From contig NZ_NKHL01000109.1 of assembly GCF_002934685.1 (NCBI RefSeq), positions 7,655 through 71,654 of the forward strand: a DNA stretch of 64,000 nucleotides, read 5' to 3'. Under the pieces are notes generated by a model. The model did no database searches. It was not told where the DNA came from and saw only the letters and a program-made list of their open reading frames with translations. The position numbers and the translations under genes were made by a program. Shown piece after piece: positions 26,083 through 34,567 of the stretch. The stretch's first letter is position 1; each line of letters opens with the position of its first letter. This DNA comes from Pseudomonas bohemica. GTDB taxonomy: Bacteria > Pseudomonadota > Gammaproteobacteria > Pseudomonadales > Pseudomonadaceae.

Positions 26083-27009
26083 TTAGCGGTGGGAGAACAT
26101 CGGTTGGCCGGCGTGTTCCAGATCGGCCACCAGAATCGAGCCGGTGGATGAGTCGGTGATGAACAACTGCCGGTTGCCCTCGCCACCGAACGCCAGATTG
26201 GTCAGGGTGCGACCTTCAGTGCAGCTGCGAATCCGGTACAGCGGCACGGCATGGGGATCGAACACCCACACGCAGCCATTGCCAGCGTCGCAGACATACA
26301 GGTTGCCTTGGGCGTCCAACGCCATGCCGTCGGCACCGCTGACACCTCCGGCCATGGCCGTGAAAATCCCCACTTTGCTGGTGCCGCCGTCACGCTGAAT
26401 CGGCAGGCGCCAGACCGCGTTGCCACGGGTCATCGCCACGAACAGCGCGTTCTGCGCCAGGTCCATCACCAGCCCGTTGGGGCTCGGGCCGTTATCGATC
26501 AGGCGCGTCAGACTCTCTTTTTCCAGATCGTAGGCGTACACGCGGCCGGTCGGGTCTTGCTGGCCGGTTTGCCCCTGATCGGTGAAATACAGCTTACCCC
26601 CGGCATCGAAGAACAGGTCATTGACCCCTTTGAAGCCCTCGCTGCGGCTGTGGGTGAGGAAGGGCGTCACTGCGCCGGTTTCAGGGTCCAGGGTGAGGAT
26701 TCCCTGCTTGTAATCGGCAATGAAGATCCGGCCGTCACGATGAATTTTCAGGCCGTTGGGCCAGCCATCGTATTCGGCGATCAGTGTCCAGTTACCTTGT
26801 GGATCGATGCGCAGGACCCGGCCGTAGGGAATGTCGGTGACGTAGAGATTGCCAACCAGATCGAAGGAGGGCCCTTCGAGAAAGCTCTTGACCCGTTGTC
26901 CGGGCTTGTTGGCGCGTACCCAATCGGAGTTTCCGTCTCTCCAGAATGGCTCCGGCAATGTGGTGAACACGCGGGTCGGCAGGTCGCGAGGCGGGGCATA
27001 CAAACTCAC
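26083..27009 (-). CDS. SMP-30/gluconolactonase-family lactonase
   Basis: This 308-residue cytoplasmic six-bladed propeller has the lactonase signatures LEGPSFDLVGNLYVTDIPYGR (first metal-ligand strand, here quoted in part), GVNDLFFDAGGKLYFTDQG and GADGMALDAQGNLYVCDAG. The metal-ligand Glu, Asn and Asp sit where the family requires them. The enzyme should open a sugar or hydroxy-acid lactone. GTG 27009 has AGGAG 8 nt upstream. It is divergent from the HMG-CoA-lyase-like operon across a region holding four TTCT/AGAA palindromes, so the lactonase and the operon are probably co-regulated by the downstream IclR protein. Confidence 0.87.
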   Translation of the reverse strand: MSLYAPPRDLPTRVFTTLPEPFWRDGNSDWVRANKPGQRVKSFLEGPSFDLVGNLYVTDIPYGRVLRIDPQGNWTLIAEYDGWPNGLKIHRDGRIFIADYKQGILTLDPETGAVTPFLTHSRSEGFKGVNDLFFDAGGKLYFTDQGQTGQQDPTGRVYAYDLEKESLTRLIDNGPSPNGLVMDLAQNALFVAMTRGNAVWRLPIQRDGGTSKVGIFTAMAGGVSGADGMALDAQGNLYVCDAGNGCVWVFDPHAVPLYRIRSCTEGRTLTNLAFGGEGNRQLFITDSSTGSILVADLEHAGQPMFSHR

Positions 27010-27085
27010 AGGATCAACTCCTACGGGACGAACAGGGAAAGCACCGATCTTGAATGTGCCGAAGCCGTTTCGCTATGTTGTTATT

Positions 27086-27121
27086 GTTCTGTCAGACAGA
27101 ACGGTGTGTTTTCTAATAGAA
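27086..27121. promoter_or_regulatory. Operator-like palindromes, lactonase side
   Basis: GTTCTGTC-A-GACAGAAC (27086-27102) is a perfect 17-bp palindrome. TTCTA-A-TAGAA (27111-27121) is a second perfect one with its centre 22 bp away. Both share the TTCT...AGAA core with the pair at 27281-27306. An IclR gene lies downstream in the same cluster, and IclR proteins commonly bind such short dyads. Confidence 0.6.
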
Positions 27122-27280
27122 CAAATGTCGACTTTATCTTTTCGACTGTCAACCCGTTGTTAGCAGCAGACTACTCACCAGAAGCCTACCAAAGTCGATG
27201 CCTTCGGTTCCGAAGCCGGCCCGTGCCGCGGGTGCCATTCCACGCATTGACATACCGACTGTGTACGCTCATGATTATTT

Positions 27281-27306
27281 CAGAACATCGTTCTGCTAGA
27301 TGGAAC
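27281..27306. promoter_or_regulatory. Operator-like palindromes, lyase side
   Basis: CAGAAC-ATC-GTTCTG (27281-27295) is a perfect palindrome. It overlaps GTTCTGCTAGATGGAAC (27290-27306), a 17-bp near-copy of the perfect dyad at 27086 with the same spacing of GTTCTG and GAAC. The site ends 30 nt before the ATG at 27337, a position suited to repression of the lyase operon. Confidence 0.55.
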
Positions 27307-27336
27307 AGCCGCAATCTAATTCCCGGAGACCCGGTG

Positions 27337-28278
27337 ATGAACCATAAAAACAACATCGACATCCTTATCAGTGAGGTCGGGCCCCGTGATGGGCTGCAAA
27401 GCGTCGGCGCTACCATGCCGACAGCCCTGAAGCTCAAGTGGCTGACCGCTCTGGCCGATGCCGGGCTGAGGGAGATCGAGGTCGGCTCTTTCGTGTCGCC
27501 CAAGCTATTGCCGCAGATGGCGGATGCGGCCGAGCTGGTCACCCATCTGCGCCAACGCCCGCAGGTGTTCGTCACCGCGCTGGTGCCGAATCTCAAGGGC
27601 GCCGAAGCGGCATTCAACGCTGGGGTGCAGAAGATCACCCTGCCGATTTCCGTCAGCGAGCCGCACTCGCTGGCCAACATTCGCAAGACCCATCAACAGG
27701 TGTACGACGAAGTGCGTTCGGTCATCGCCCTGCGCAATGAGCGTTTTGCCCATGTGGAAGTCGAGGCCGGGCTGTCCACGGTGTTTGGCTGCACGATTCA
27801 GGGCGAAGTGCCGGAGGACGACGTGATCCGCATGGCCTTGACCATGGCGGAACTGGGCGTCGATGAAGTCGGGCTGGCCGATACCGTCGGCTATGCCAAT
27901 CCCGCTCAGGTCCGTCGTCTGTTTACCCGCTTGCGCAACGAAATCGGTGGCAAGGCGGGCAGCGCGCATTTTCACAACACCCGCGGCCAGGGGCTGGCGA
28001 ACGTGGTGGCAGCACTGGACGTCGGTGTCACCACCATCGATGCCTCTCAAGGCGGCATTGGCGGCTGCCCTTACGCGCCCGGCGCTTCGGGCAATATCGT
28101 CACCGAAGATTTGGTCTACTTGCTCGAATCCATGGGCCTGCGCACCGGCGTCGATATCGACAAACTGGTCGCCGCGCGCCAATGGCTGATGCAGGGGCTG
28201 CCGGGCGAGCCTTTATATGGCTTCATCCCCGACGCGGGCGTGGGCAAGAATTTCCACTATGCCGGAGGCGCCCGATGA
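27337..28278 (+). CDS. Hydroxymethylglutaryl-CoA lyase family enzyme
   Basis: This 313-residue TIM-barrel lyase of the HMGL-like family has R17-D18 and Q21 of the catalytic GPRDGLQ motif, the HFHNTRG metal-ligand histidines and the C-terminal glycine/cysteine signature GGIGGCPYAPGASGN. Family members split HMG-CoA into acetoacetate and acetyl-CoA, or citramalyl-CoA-type substrates. Start ATG 27337 has GGAG about 9 nt upstream. The stop overlaps the ATG of the CoA-transferase (ATGA), so the two act in sequence: CoA activation, then C-C cleavage. Confidence 0.92.
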   Translation: MNHKNNIDILISEVGPRDGLQSVGATMPTALKLKWLTALADAGLREIEVGSFVSPKLLPQMADAAELVTHLRQRPQVFVTALVPNLKGAEAAFNAGVQKITLPISVSEPHSLANIRKTHQQVYDEVRSVIALRNERFAHVEVEAGLSTVFGCTIQGEVPEDDVIRMALTMAELGVDEVGLADTVGYANPAQVRRLFTRLRNEIGGKAGSAHFHNTRGQGLANVVAALDVGVTTIDASQGGIGGCPYAPGASGNIVTEDLVYLLESMGLRTGVDIDKLVAARQWLMQGLPGEPLYGFIPDAGVGKNFHYAGGAR

Positions 28279-29474
28279 GCCTGCTCAACGACAAACTTCA
28301 GGCCTTGCCGCTGACTGGCGTGCGCGTGATCGAGTTCGTGCACATGGTCATGGGCCCGACCTGCGGTCTGGTGCTCGCGGACCTGGGCGCTGAAGTGATC
28401 AAAGTCGAGCCGACCCCCGAAGGCGACAACACCCGGCGCCTGACCGGTTCCGGGGCTGGCTATTGGATGACCTACAACCGCAACAAGAAAAGCTTCGCGG
28501 TCGACATCAAGACCGAGGAAGGCATGGCAGCGGTGCGTAAGCTGATTGAAAGCGCCGACGTGGTCACCGAGAACTTCCGCCCCGGCGCCATGGAAAAGCT
28601 CGGCCTGGGCTACGAGGACGTGAAGGCGATCAAACCCGACATCATCTACAGCTCCATGAAAGGTTTTCTCCCCGGTCCTTACGAACACCGCACCGCGCTG
28701 GATGAAGTGGTACAGATGATGACCGGTCTGGCCTACATGACCGGCCCCGAAGGCCGACCGTTGCGCGCTGGAGCTTCGGTCAACGATGTGATGGGCGGCA
28801 TGTTCAGCGCCATCTCGATCCTGGCCGCGCTGTGGCAACGCAAGCATACCGGGGAAGGGCAGTTCGTGCAGACCGGGCTGTTCGAGAACTCGGCGTTTCT
28901 GGTCGGCCAGCACATGATGCAAATGGCGACCACCGGCAAGCCTGCCGCGCCGATGCCCAGCCGGCTCTCTGCGTGGGCCATCTATGACGTGTTCGACACC
29001 CGTGATGACGAGCAAGTGTTCGTGGGCGTGGTCAGCGACAGCCAGTGGCTCAATTTCTGTCGCAGTTTTGGATTCGATGCCTTGGGGTGCGACCCGGAGC
29101 TTGCGAAAAACACCCAGCGTGTCCAGGCGCGGGCGAAGATTCTGCCCACGGTCAAGGAGCGTATGGCGCAGATGACCAAGCAGGAAGTCATGACCCTGTG
29201 CGAACAGGCCGGGCTGCCGTTTTCGCCGATCCAGCGACCGCAGGATCTGTTCGAAGACCGCCACCTGAACGAGTCCGGCGGGCTGGCGCATCTTGCGCTG
29301 GAAAGCGGCGAACAGGTGAAGGTGCCGATGCTGCCGTTCGAGATGAATGGGCGCCGTTTCGATACCCGGCTCAACGTACCGCAGCTGGGCAGTCACTCTG
29401 CCGAGCTGCTTGAGCAGATGGGTTACGCAGCGGGTGATATCGAGGCGCTGCGCGGGCGTGGCATCGTCCGCTGA
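28275..29474 (+). CDS. CoA-transferase family III (CaiB/BaiF) protein
   Basis: This 399-residue protein has the class III N-terminal signature GVRVIEFVHMVMGPTCG, LADLGAEVIKVEPTPEGD, the segment SADVVTENFRPGAMEKLG, and a probable catalytic aspartate at D171 in RAGASVNDVMGG. It moves CoA between carboxylates, typically from succinyl-CoA. Its start overlaps the lyase stop, so the operon very likely activates a free dicarboxylate such as 3-hydroxy-3-methylglutarate or citramalate for the lyase. The exact acid is inference. Confidence 0.92.
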   Translation: MSLLNDKLQALPLTGVRVIEFVHMVMGPTCGLVLADLGAEVIKVEPTPEGDNTRRLTGSGAGYWMTYNRNKKSFAVDIKTEEGMAAVRKLIESADVVTENFRPGAMEKLGLGYEDVKAIKPDIIYSSMKGFLPGPYEHRTALDEVVQMMTGLAYMTGPEGRPLRAGASVNDVMGGMFSAISILAALWQRKHTGEGQFVQTGLFENSAFLVGQHMMQMATTGKPAAPMPSRLSAWAIYDVFDTRDDEQVFVGVVSDSQWLNFCRSFGFDALGCDPELAKNTQRVQARAKILPTVKERMAQMTKQEVMTLCEQAGLPFSPIQRPQDLFEDRHLNESGGLAHLALESGEQVKVPMLPFEMNGRRFDTRLNVPQLGSHSAELLEQMGYAAGDIEALRGRGIVR

Positions 29475-29562
29475 AACGCCCCCTGGAACGGACTCCCGAG
29501 TAAAGTCGCTGGCGGACATTCCGGCCGCCAGCCTTATAAAAACAATGTTGAGGAAACCGGTC

Positions 29563-30882
29563 ATGGCTATTGTCACGACACCCCCGCACAGCAGCACCAA
29601 CAGCAGCGTGCAACCACTGAATGCCGAGCAGACCCGCGTCTTGCACAAAGCTGCCTGGCGCCTGATTCCCTTGCTGGCCCTGGCGTACTTTTTCAACTAT
29701 CTGGACCGCACCAGCGTTGGCTATGCCGCGTTGCAGATGACCGAGCAACTGGGCCTGACCGCGACGCAGTTCGGCCTGGGTGCAGGCATCATGTTCTTCG
29801 GCTATTGCCTGTGCGAAGTGCCGAGCAACCTGGCGATGTACCGCTTCGGCGCGCGTCTGTGGATGGCACGGATCATGATCACCTGGGGCCTGGCTGCCGC
29901 CGCGACGGCGATGATCGTCGGGCCGTACAGCTTTTATGCGGTGCGTCTGGTGCTCGGCATCGCCGAGGCGGGCTTCTTCCCAGGGGTGATCTTCTTCCTG
30001 ACCCTGTGGTTTCCGGCGCAGTACCGCACGCGGGTGCTGGCCTGGTTTACCGTCGCCACGCCGATTTCTTTTCTGGTCGGCGGCCCGCTATCGATCTGGC
30101 TGTTGCAGATGCATGGCCTGTTGGGGCTGGCCGGCTGGCAATGGATGTTCCTGATCGAAGGCGTGCCGGCCTGCATTCTCGGGTTCATCACCCTCAAGGT
30201 GCTGACCAATCACCCCGCCGAGGCTAAATGGCTGACGGCCGCCGAGCGTGACGTGCTGACCGGCCTGCTGGCTGAAGAACAGAGCAAGGGCCAGCACAAC
30301 CACGGCTTCAAGGCCGCGCTGAAAGACCCGCGGGTGTGGATTCTCAGTTCGATCACTTTCAGCTTCACCCTGGGCTCCTACGGCATCGGCATCTGGTTAC
30401 CGCAGATGCTCAAGGCCCACGGCGTGGAAGTGAGCATGATTGGTTGGGTCGCCGCGATTCCTTACTTCTTCTCCACGGTAGGTCTGCTGATCTGGGCCAA
30501 ACACGTCGATCGCACTGGCAAGGGCATTTTCAACCTGACGCTGGCGATGTTGCTGGCCGGGTTCGCGTTGCTGTTCGCCCTGAAGATGGATGCGCTGATC
30601 CCGGCACTGGCGGGCATCACCTTGGCGTTGGTGGGGACCATCGCGGGCAAGACCATCTTCTTCACGCTTCCGGGCAAGTTCCTGCGCGGTCAAGCGGCGG
30701 CGGGCGGCATCGCCCTGATCAACGCCATCGGGGCTTTCGGCGGGTTCGTCGGGCCGTATCTGATGGGCTTTTTGAAGGACTACACCGGCTCCTTCACCGC
30801 CGGCCTCATGGCCATGGGCTGCATCATGTTCGTGGCCGCGGCGATGGTGGTTTCGCTGCGGTTTTTCCTGCGCGAAGAGTGA
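29563..30882 (+). CDS. MFS transporter, anion:cation symporter family
   Basis: This 439-residue protein has twelve membrane helices with ACS-family signatures: LAYFFNYLDRTSVGYAAL in helix 1 and GIAEAGFFPGVIFFLTLWF in helix 4. The ACS group imports organic anions such as tartrate, phthalate and glucarate. ATG 29563 is preceded by AGGAAA. It follows the CoA-transferase by 88 nt and completes an uptake-activate-cleave operon. Confidence 0.92.
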   Translation: MAIVTTPPHSSTNSSVQPLNAEQTRVLHKAAWRLIPLLALAYFFNYLDRTSVGYAALQMTEQLGLTATQFGLGAGIMFFGYCLCEVPSNLAMYRFGARLWMARIMITWGLAAAATAMIVGPYSFYAVRLVLGIAEAGFFPGVIFFLTLWFPAQYRTRVLAWFTVATPISFLVGGPLSIWLLQMHGLLGLAGWQWMFLIEGVPACILGFITLKVLTNHPAEAKWLTAAERDVLTGLLAEEQSKGQHNHGFKAALKDPRVWILSSITFSFTLGSYGIGIWLPQMLKAHGVEVSMIGWVAAIPYFFSTVGLLIWAKHVDRTGKGIFNLTLAMLLAGFALLFALKMDALIPALAGITLALVGTIAGKTIFFTLPGKFLRGQAAAGGIALINAIGAFGGFVGPYLMGFLKDYTGSFTAGLMAMGCIMFVAAAMVVSLRFFLREE

Positions 30883-30998
30883 GGGCCAGGCAGTTTTTTT
30901 CGATAGGGATCGAGCACCTCTGATATTGTCTTGCGGGCGGGCAGGGTGGCCTTAAAGCCATCCTTCGCCCGCCAGCGATAAATCGACAATGAGTGTCT

Positions 30999-31763
30999 AT
31001 GAATACCGAATCCGAAAAGAACCTTCCCGACCAGGCCGCTAATGCAGAGGGTGGGGTAGCGGCAGTCGACCGCGCATTCGCCATCCTGTCGGCCTTCAAT
31101 ATCGATCAGGACTCCCTGACCCTGGCGGAAATCGCCCGGCGTACGGGGCTGTACAAAAGCACGATCCTGCGCTTGATCGCCTCTTTGGAAAAGGCCGGTT
31201 TCGTTCGTCGCCTCAGCGATGGTCGTTACTCGGTGGGGCCCGAGCCTTTGCGGCTGTCACAGCTGTACCAGACCTCGTTCCGCCTTCGCGACGTGATTCA
31301 TCCCTTGCTGGAGTCGATCACCGAGGAAAGCGGCGAAACCTCTTCCTTTTATGTGCTGGAAAACGGCAGCCGCGTAGTGCTGTTTCGGGTCGAACCCAAG
31401 CGCGCGGTTCGTGTTTCGGTCCTGGAAGGCGCGCGCTTTACCCTGCAGACTGGCGCATCGGGCAAGGTCCTTCGTGCGTTTTCGCGCAATGCCGATCCTT
31501 CGTTGACCGAGGTTCGCGAGCGCTTCTGGGCTTGTTCGTTCGGTGAGCGCGATCCTGAGACCACCGCTGTGTCGGTGCCTGTGTTTTCCATGGGCCATGA
31601 ACTCAAGGGCGCACTGACCTTGTCGGGGCCGTCTGATCGACTGGTGAAGGAACACATCGAGCATGCTGCCTCGATTCTATTGCGCAACGCAGCCATCGCC
31701 ACCAGTGCGCTGGGCGGCAGCGATGGGGAGTTGCGAGAGGCGTTGAAGCGGCTGAACCCCTGA
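30999..31763 (+). CDS. IclR-family transcriptional regulator
   Basis: This 254-residue protein has an N-terminal winged helix-turn-helix (TLAEIARRTGLYKSTILRL) and an IclR effector domain (SGETSSFYVLENGSRVVLF, TLQTGASGKVLRAF). ATG 30999 is chosen over GTG 30993; the ribosome site is weak in both cases. It follows the MFS gene after 116 nt in the same direction. The TTCT/AGAA palindromes at 27.1-27.3 kb are its most likely targets. Confidence 0.92.
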   Translation: MNTESEKNLPDQAANAEGGVAAVDRAFAILSAFNIDQDSLTLAEIARRTGLYKSTILRLIASLEKAGFVRRLSDGRYSVGPEPLRLSQLYQTSFRLRDVIHPLLESITEESGETSSFYVLENGSRVVLFRVEPKRAVRVSVLEGARFTLQTGASGKVLRAFSRNADPSLTEVRERFWACSFGERDPETTAVSVPVFSMGHELKGALTLSGPSDRLVKEHIEHAASILLRNAAIATSALGGSDGELREALKRLNP

Positions 31764-31808
31764 CGTTCGACACACTTGGAGCCACTTTTGCGGCGGCTGC
31801 AAACGTCG

Positions 31809-32558
31809 TCAGCCGGGAACGGATTCCCGGCTGAACGCATCGACTTCCCGCACCAGGCCCTTGGCCGCCAGCATCACCAGTTCACCGCCTTTTTCCGGAG
31901 TGGCCAAGGCCGGGTCCGAACCCATGCGCCCGTCGGGGAAACGTGCGCGAAAATCGCGGGCCTCCCGAATCGGACCTGTCGGGGCGATTTGTGGCGAGTA
32001 GGGCGCGGATTTGATCGCATCGGGATACGCCCACTGAGTCACGGCGATTTCTGACGGCGTGGCATGGGAGCCGTGGCCGGTCGGGAATTGCTCGTGGGCC
32101 AGCCTGCCGACGCCTTCCAGATCCCACCAGTTGCACAGCTTCAGCGCAAAACCCGCTGGACGACGGGCAAAGCTGGCTTCGGCGTACAACTCCGAGAAGG
32201 CCGCTTCGATCGAGGCAATATTCCCGCCGTGGCCGTTGAGGAACAGGATCTTTTCGAAGCCGTGGCCGGCCAATGAGCGTACCCAGTCGCCGATGGCGGC
32301 GATGAAGGTTGAAGGGCGCAGGGAAATGGTGCCGGGAAAGCCCAAGTGGTGCTGCGCCATGCCGATATTGAAGGTCGGGGCGATCAGGATGTCTGCGCTT
32401 TTCTGTGCTTGATGCGCGATGATTTGCGGGCACATCCAGTCGGTGCCCAAGAGGCCGGTCGGACCGTGCTGTTCGTTGGAACCGATGGGCACGACGATGG
32501 TACGGCTGCGGGTCAGAAACGCTTCGATCTCCAGCCACGTCGACGAATGTAAAAGCAT
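31809..32558 (-). CDS. Creatininase-family amidohydrolase
   Basis: This 249-residue enzyme has the creatininase metal motifs IVVPIGSNEQHGPTGLLGTDW (Glu-x-His, quoted in part) and FLNGHGGNIASIEAAF, with HATPSEIAVT late in the chain. The family includes creatinine amidohydrolase and enzymes acting on cyclic amides and formamides in cofactor pathways. ATG 32558 has GAGG 8 nt away. It lies 13 nt after the amidase stop, so the two make one leftward operon that probably releases nitrogen or carbon from an amide-bearing compound. Confidence 0.88.
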   Translation of the reverse strand: MLLHSSTWLEIEAFLTRSRTIVVPIGSNEQHGPTGLLGTDWMCPQIIAHQAQKSADILIAPTFNIGMAQHHLGFPGTISLRPSTFIAAIGDWVRSLAGHGFEKILFLNGHGGNIASIEAAFSELYAEASFARRPAGFALKLCNWWDLEGVGRLAHEQFPTGHGSHATPSEIAVTQWAYPDAIKSAPYSPQIAPTGPIREARDFRARFPDGRMGSDPALATPEKGGELVMLAAKGLVREVDAFSRESVPG

Positions 32559-32571
32559 GGGAAATCCTCTC

Positions 32572-34293
32572 TCAGGCGGGCTCGTTTTGGGGGGTCAACG
32601 GCGGGGTGCGCGGCGGCACCTTGCGCTTGCTGCCCGTCGATTCAAACGCCGACGCCAGGCGCAGCAGCGTCGAGTCGTCATAGGCGCGACCGGCGAAAGT
32701 CAGTCCCACCGGCATGCCGATGTCCGGCATCACGCCCATCGGCACGGTGACCGTCGGCACGCCCAGATGGCGAATGGCGAGGTTGCCGTTGGCGACCCAC
32801 ACGCCGTTGCTCCAGGCGATGTCTGCCGACTGAGGGTCAACATCCGAATTGGCAGGCGCAACGTCCGCCACCGTCGGGAACAAGACCGCATCCAGCCGCA
32901 ACCCATCCATCCATTCTTCCAGGTCGATGCGCCGGGTTTTCTCCAGGCCGCGCAGGCCATCGGCCAGGGTCTCGATCTGGTCCCAGGGCCTGATGCCGCG
33001 CTCGGCCATGCGCACGTATTCGTCCATGCCCGCGGCCAGATCGCCTTCGCGATTGGGCAGGGTGCCGGGGTCGTGAGGGAAGATTTTCGGTCCGTCTACA
33101 TCAACCAGTCGGTTTAACTTGGGGTCGCCGTTGGCGCGCAGGAAATCATCGAACGCCCAGGCGGTCAGGTCCCACAACTCGTGGTGCAGGAACTCTCTGG
33201 AAACGATGCCGCGGTTGTACACGGTCGGTGTGCCGGGGCGATCGCCTTCGCAGTTGGACACCAGCGGGAAGTCGACTTCGATGACCTCGGCGCCGGCCGC
33301 TTCCAGCGCCTTGCGTGCTTGCTGCCACAGGCCGATCACCGATGGACGGGTGTTGATGCGTTGCCCTGTCGGGCCGCCGATGCCGGGAGCGTCGCTGGTG
33401 CCTGCTTCAGGGTCGGCATTGATGTACATGCGTGGCACGCCGAGACGTTTGCCTGCCAGCGCGTCGGCTTTCACCGCCAAGTCAGCGTAGGAGGCCGGGC
33501 GCACGGAAGCGACGCTCGGGATCGGCACCCAGGGCTGCAGCCGCCAGAGATCGCCACGGGTGTCAGGGTCTTCGGCGACCACCACGTCGAGCACTTCGAG
33601 CAGGTCGGCCATGGTTCGCGCGAATGGCACGACCACGTCCATGGTCGGGGTCAGCGGCCAGTTGCCCCGCACCGAGATCACCCCGCGCGACGGCGTGTAG
33701 GCACACAGCCCGTTGTTGGACGCCGGCCCGCGGCCGCTGGACCAGGTCTCTTCGGCCAGGCCGAATGCGGCGAAGCTGGCAGCGGTTGCCGTGCCTGCGC
33801 CGTTCGAAGAGCCGGAGGCAAAAGGCGCGGTGAGGAATTGCGCGTTATACGGGCTTTGCGCGCGACCGTAGACGCCGCGCTGCATGCCCCCGTTGGCCAT
33901 CGGCGGCATGTTGGTCTTGCCCAGGCAGATCGCGCCGGCCGCGCGCAGGCGCTCGATAGTGAACGCGTCGCGATAGGCGACCAGATCGGCGAAAGCCGGG
34001 CTGCCCGACGCCGCGGTCAGGCCCTTGACCAGGTAGCTGTCCTTGGCGGTGTAAGGGATGCCGTCGAGCGGGCCGAGGGTCTGGCCGTTCGCGCGGCGTG
34101 CATCGGCAGCCTGGGCTTCTTTCAGCGCATCAGGGTTGAGCACGACAACCGCGTTGAGCGCTGTGTCGGTTTCAGGGCCGTCGTAGGCGTCGATTCGGGC
34201 CAGATAGGCTTGCACCAGTTCCACCGAAGTGGTCTGGCCTGACTCCAGCGCGGCGCGCAACTGGGCGATGGAGACTTCAGTGACTTCGATCAT
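32572..34293 (-). CDS. Amidase signature-family hydrolase with a divergent serine-rich motif
   Basis: This 573-residue enzyme starts at ATG 34293 (MIEVTEVSIAQLRAALE). The catalytic lysine is K84 in GIPYTAKDSYLV, the serine loop is ASGSSNGAG (about 159-167), and the place of the usual GSDTGGSIR nucleophile motif is taken by EETWSSGRGPASNN (181-194). The usual Ser-cisSer-Lys triad is therefore probably present but the loop differs from classical amidases. The last 200 residues are family-like (GVPTVTVPMGVMPDIGMPVG). It is the first gene of the operon with the creatininase; in-frame codons upstream encode a Ser/Asn-rich stretch and are not taken as the start. Confidence 0.88.
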   Translation of the reverse strand: MIEVTEVSIAQLRAALESGQTTSVELVQAYLARIDAYDGPETDTALNAVVVLNPDALKEAQAADARRANGQTLGPLDGIPYTAKDSYLVKGLTAASGSPAFADLVAYRDAFTIERLRAAGAICLGKTNMPPMANGGMQRGVYGRAQSPYNAQFLTAPFASGSSNGAGTATAASFAAFGLAEETWSSGRGPASNNGLCAYTPSRGVISVRGNWPLTPTMDVVVPFARTMADLLEVLDVVVAEDPDTRGDLWRLQPWVPIPSVASVRPASYADLAVKADALAGKRLGVPRMYINADPEAGTSDAPGIGGPTGQRINTRPSVIGLWQQARKALEAAGAEVIEVDFPLVSNCEGDRPGTPTVYNRGIVSREFLHHELWDLTAWAFDDFLRANGDPKLNRLVDVDGPKIFPHDPGTLPNREGDLAAGMDEYVRMAERGIRPWDQIETLADGLRGLEKTRRIDLEEWMDGLRLDAVLFPTVADVAPANSDVDPQSADIAWSNGVWVANGNLAIRHLGVPTVTVPMGVMPDIGMPVGLTFAGRAYDDSTLLRLASAFESTGSKRKVPPRTPPLTPQNEPA

Positions 34294-34567
34294 AGGGTCA
34301 CTGCCAGTGCTCTGGAATGAAGGGAACGGGATGTTTCGAATGGACTTTTCATTGTGCTTTCCGTTTCGTTGCGTGCTTTCGGGCAAAGCCGGAGCAGTGT
34401 ACGGGTAGTGCGGGTGCTGTATTTAACACCAAGTACAGCGGCGCAGGCAGGGGGGATCGTGGCGATCTCTCGGAACGTCCACGAACGGTACGCGGTCTCG
34501 AACTCAACATCGTCCAGCCTCTACCGCAGGTGATCGTTGACCGTTACTCTCTGCCGAGCGAATTCAG

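Noticed and set aside
26251..27336. Long upstream extension of the HMG-CoA-lyase-like frame
   Set aside because: It runs antisense through the lactonase gene and across the operator region; the enzyme's conserved N-terminus begins at 27337.
28257..29696. 479-codon minus-strand frame opposite the CoA-transferase
   Set aside because: Shadow frame rich in His, Arg and Gln without motifs; the plus-strand gene is certain.
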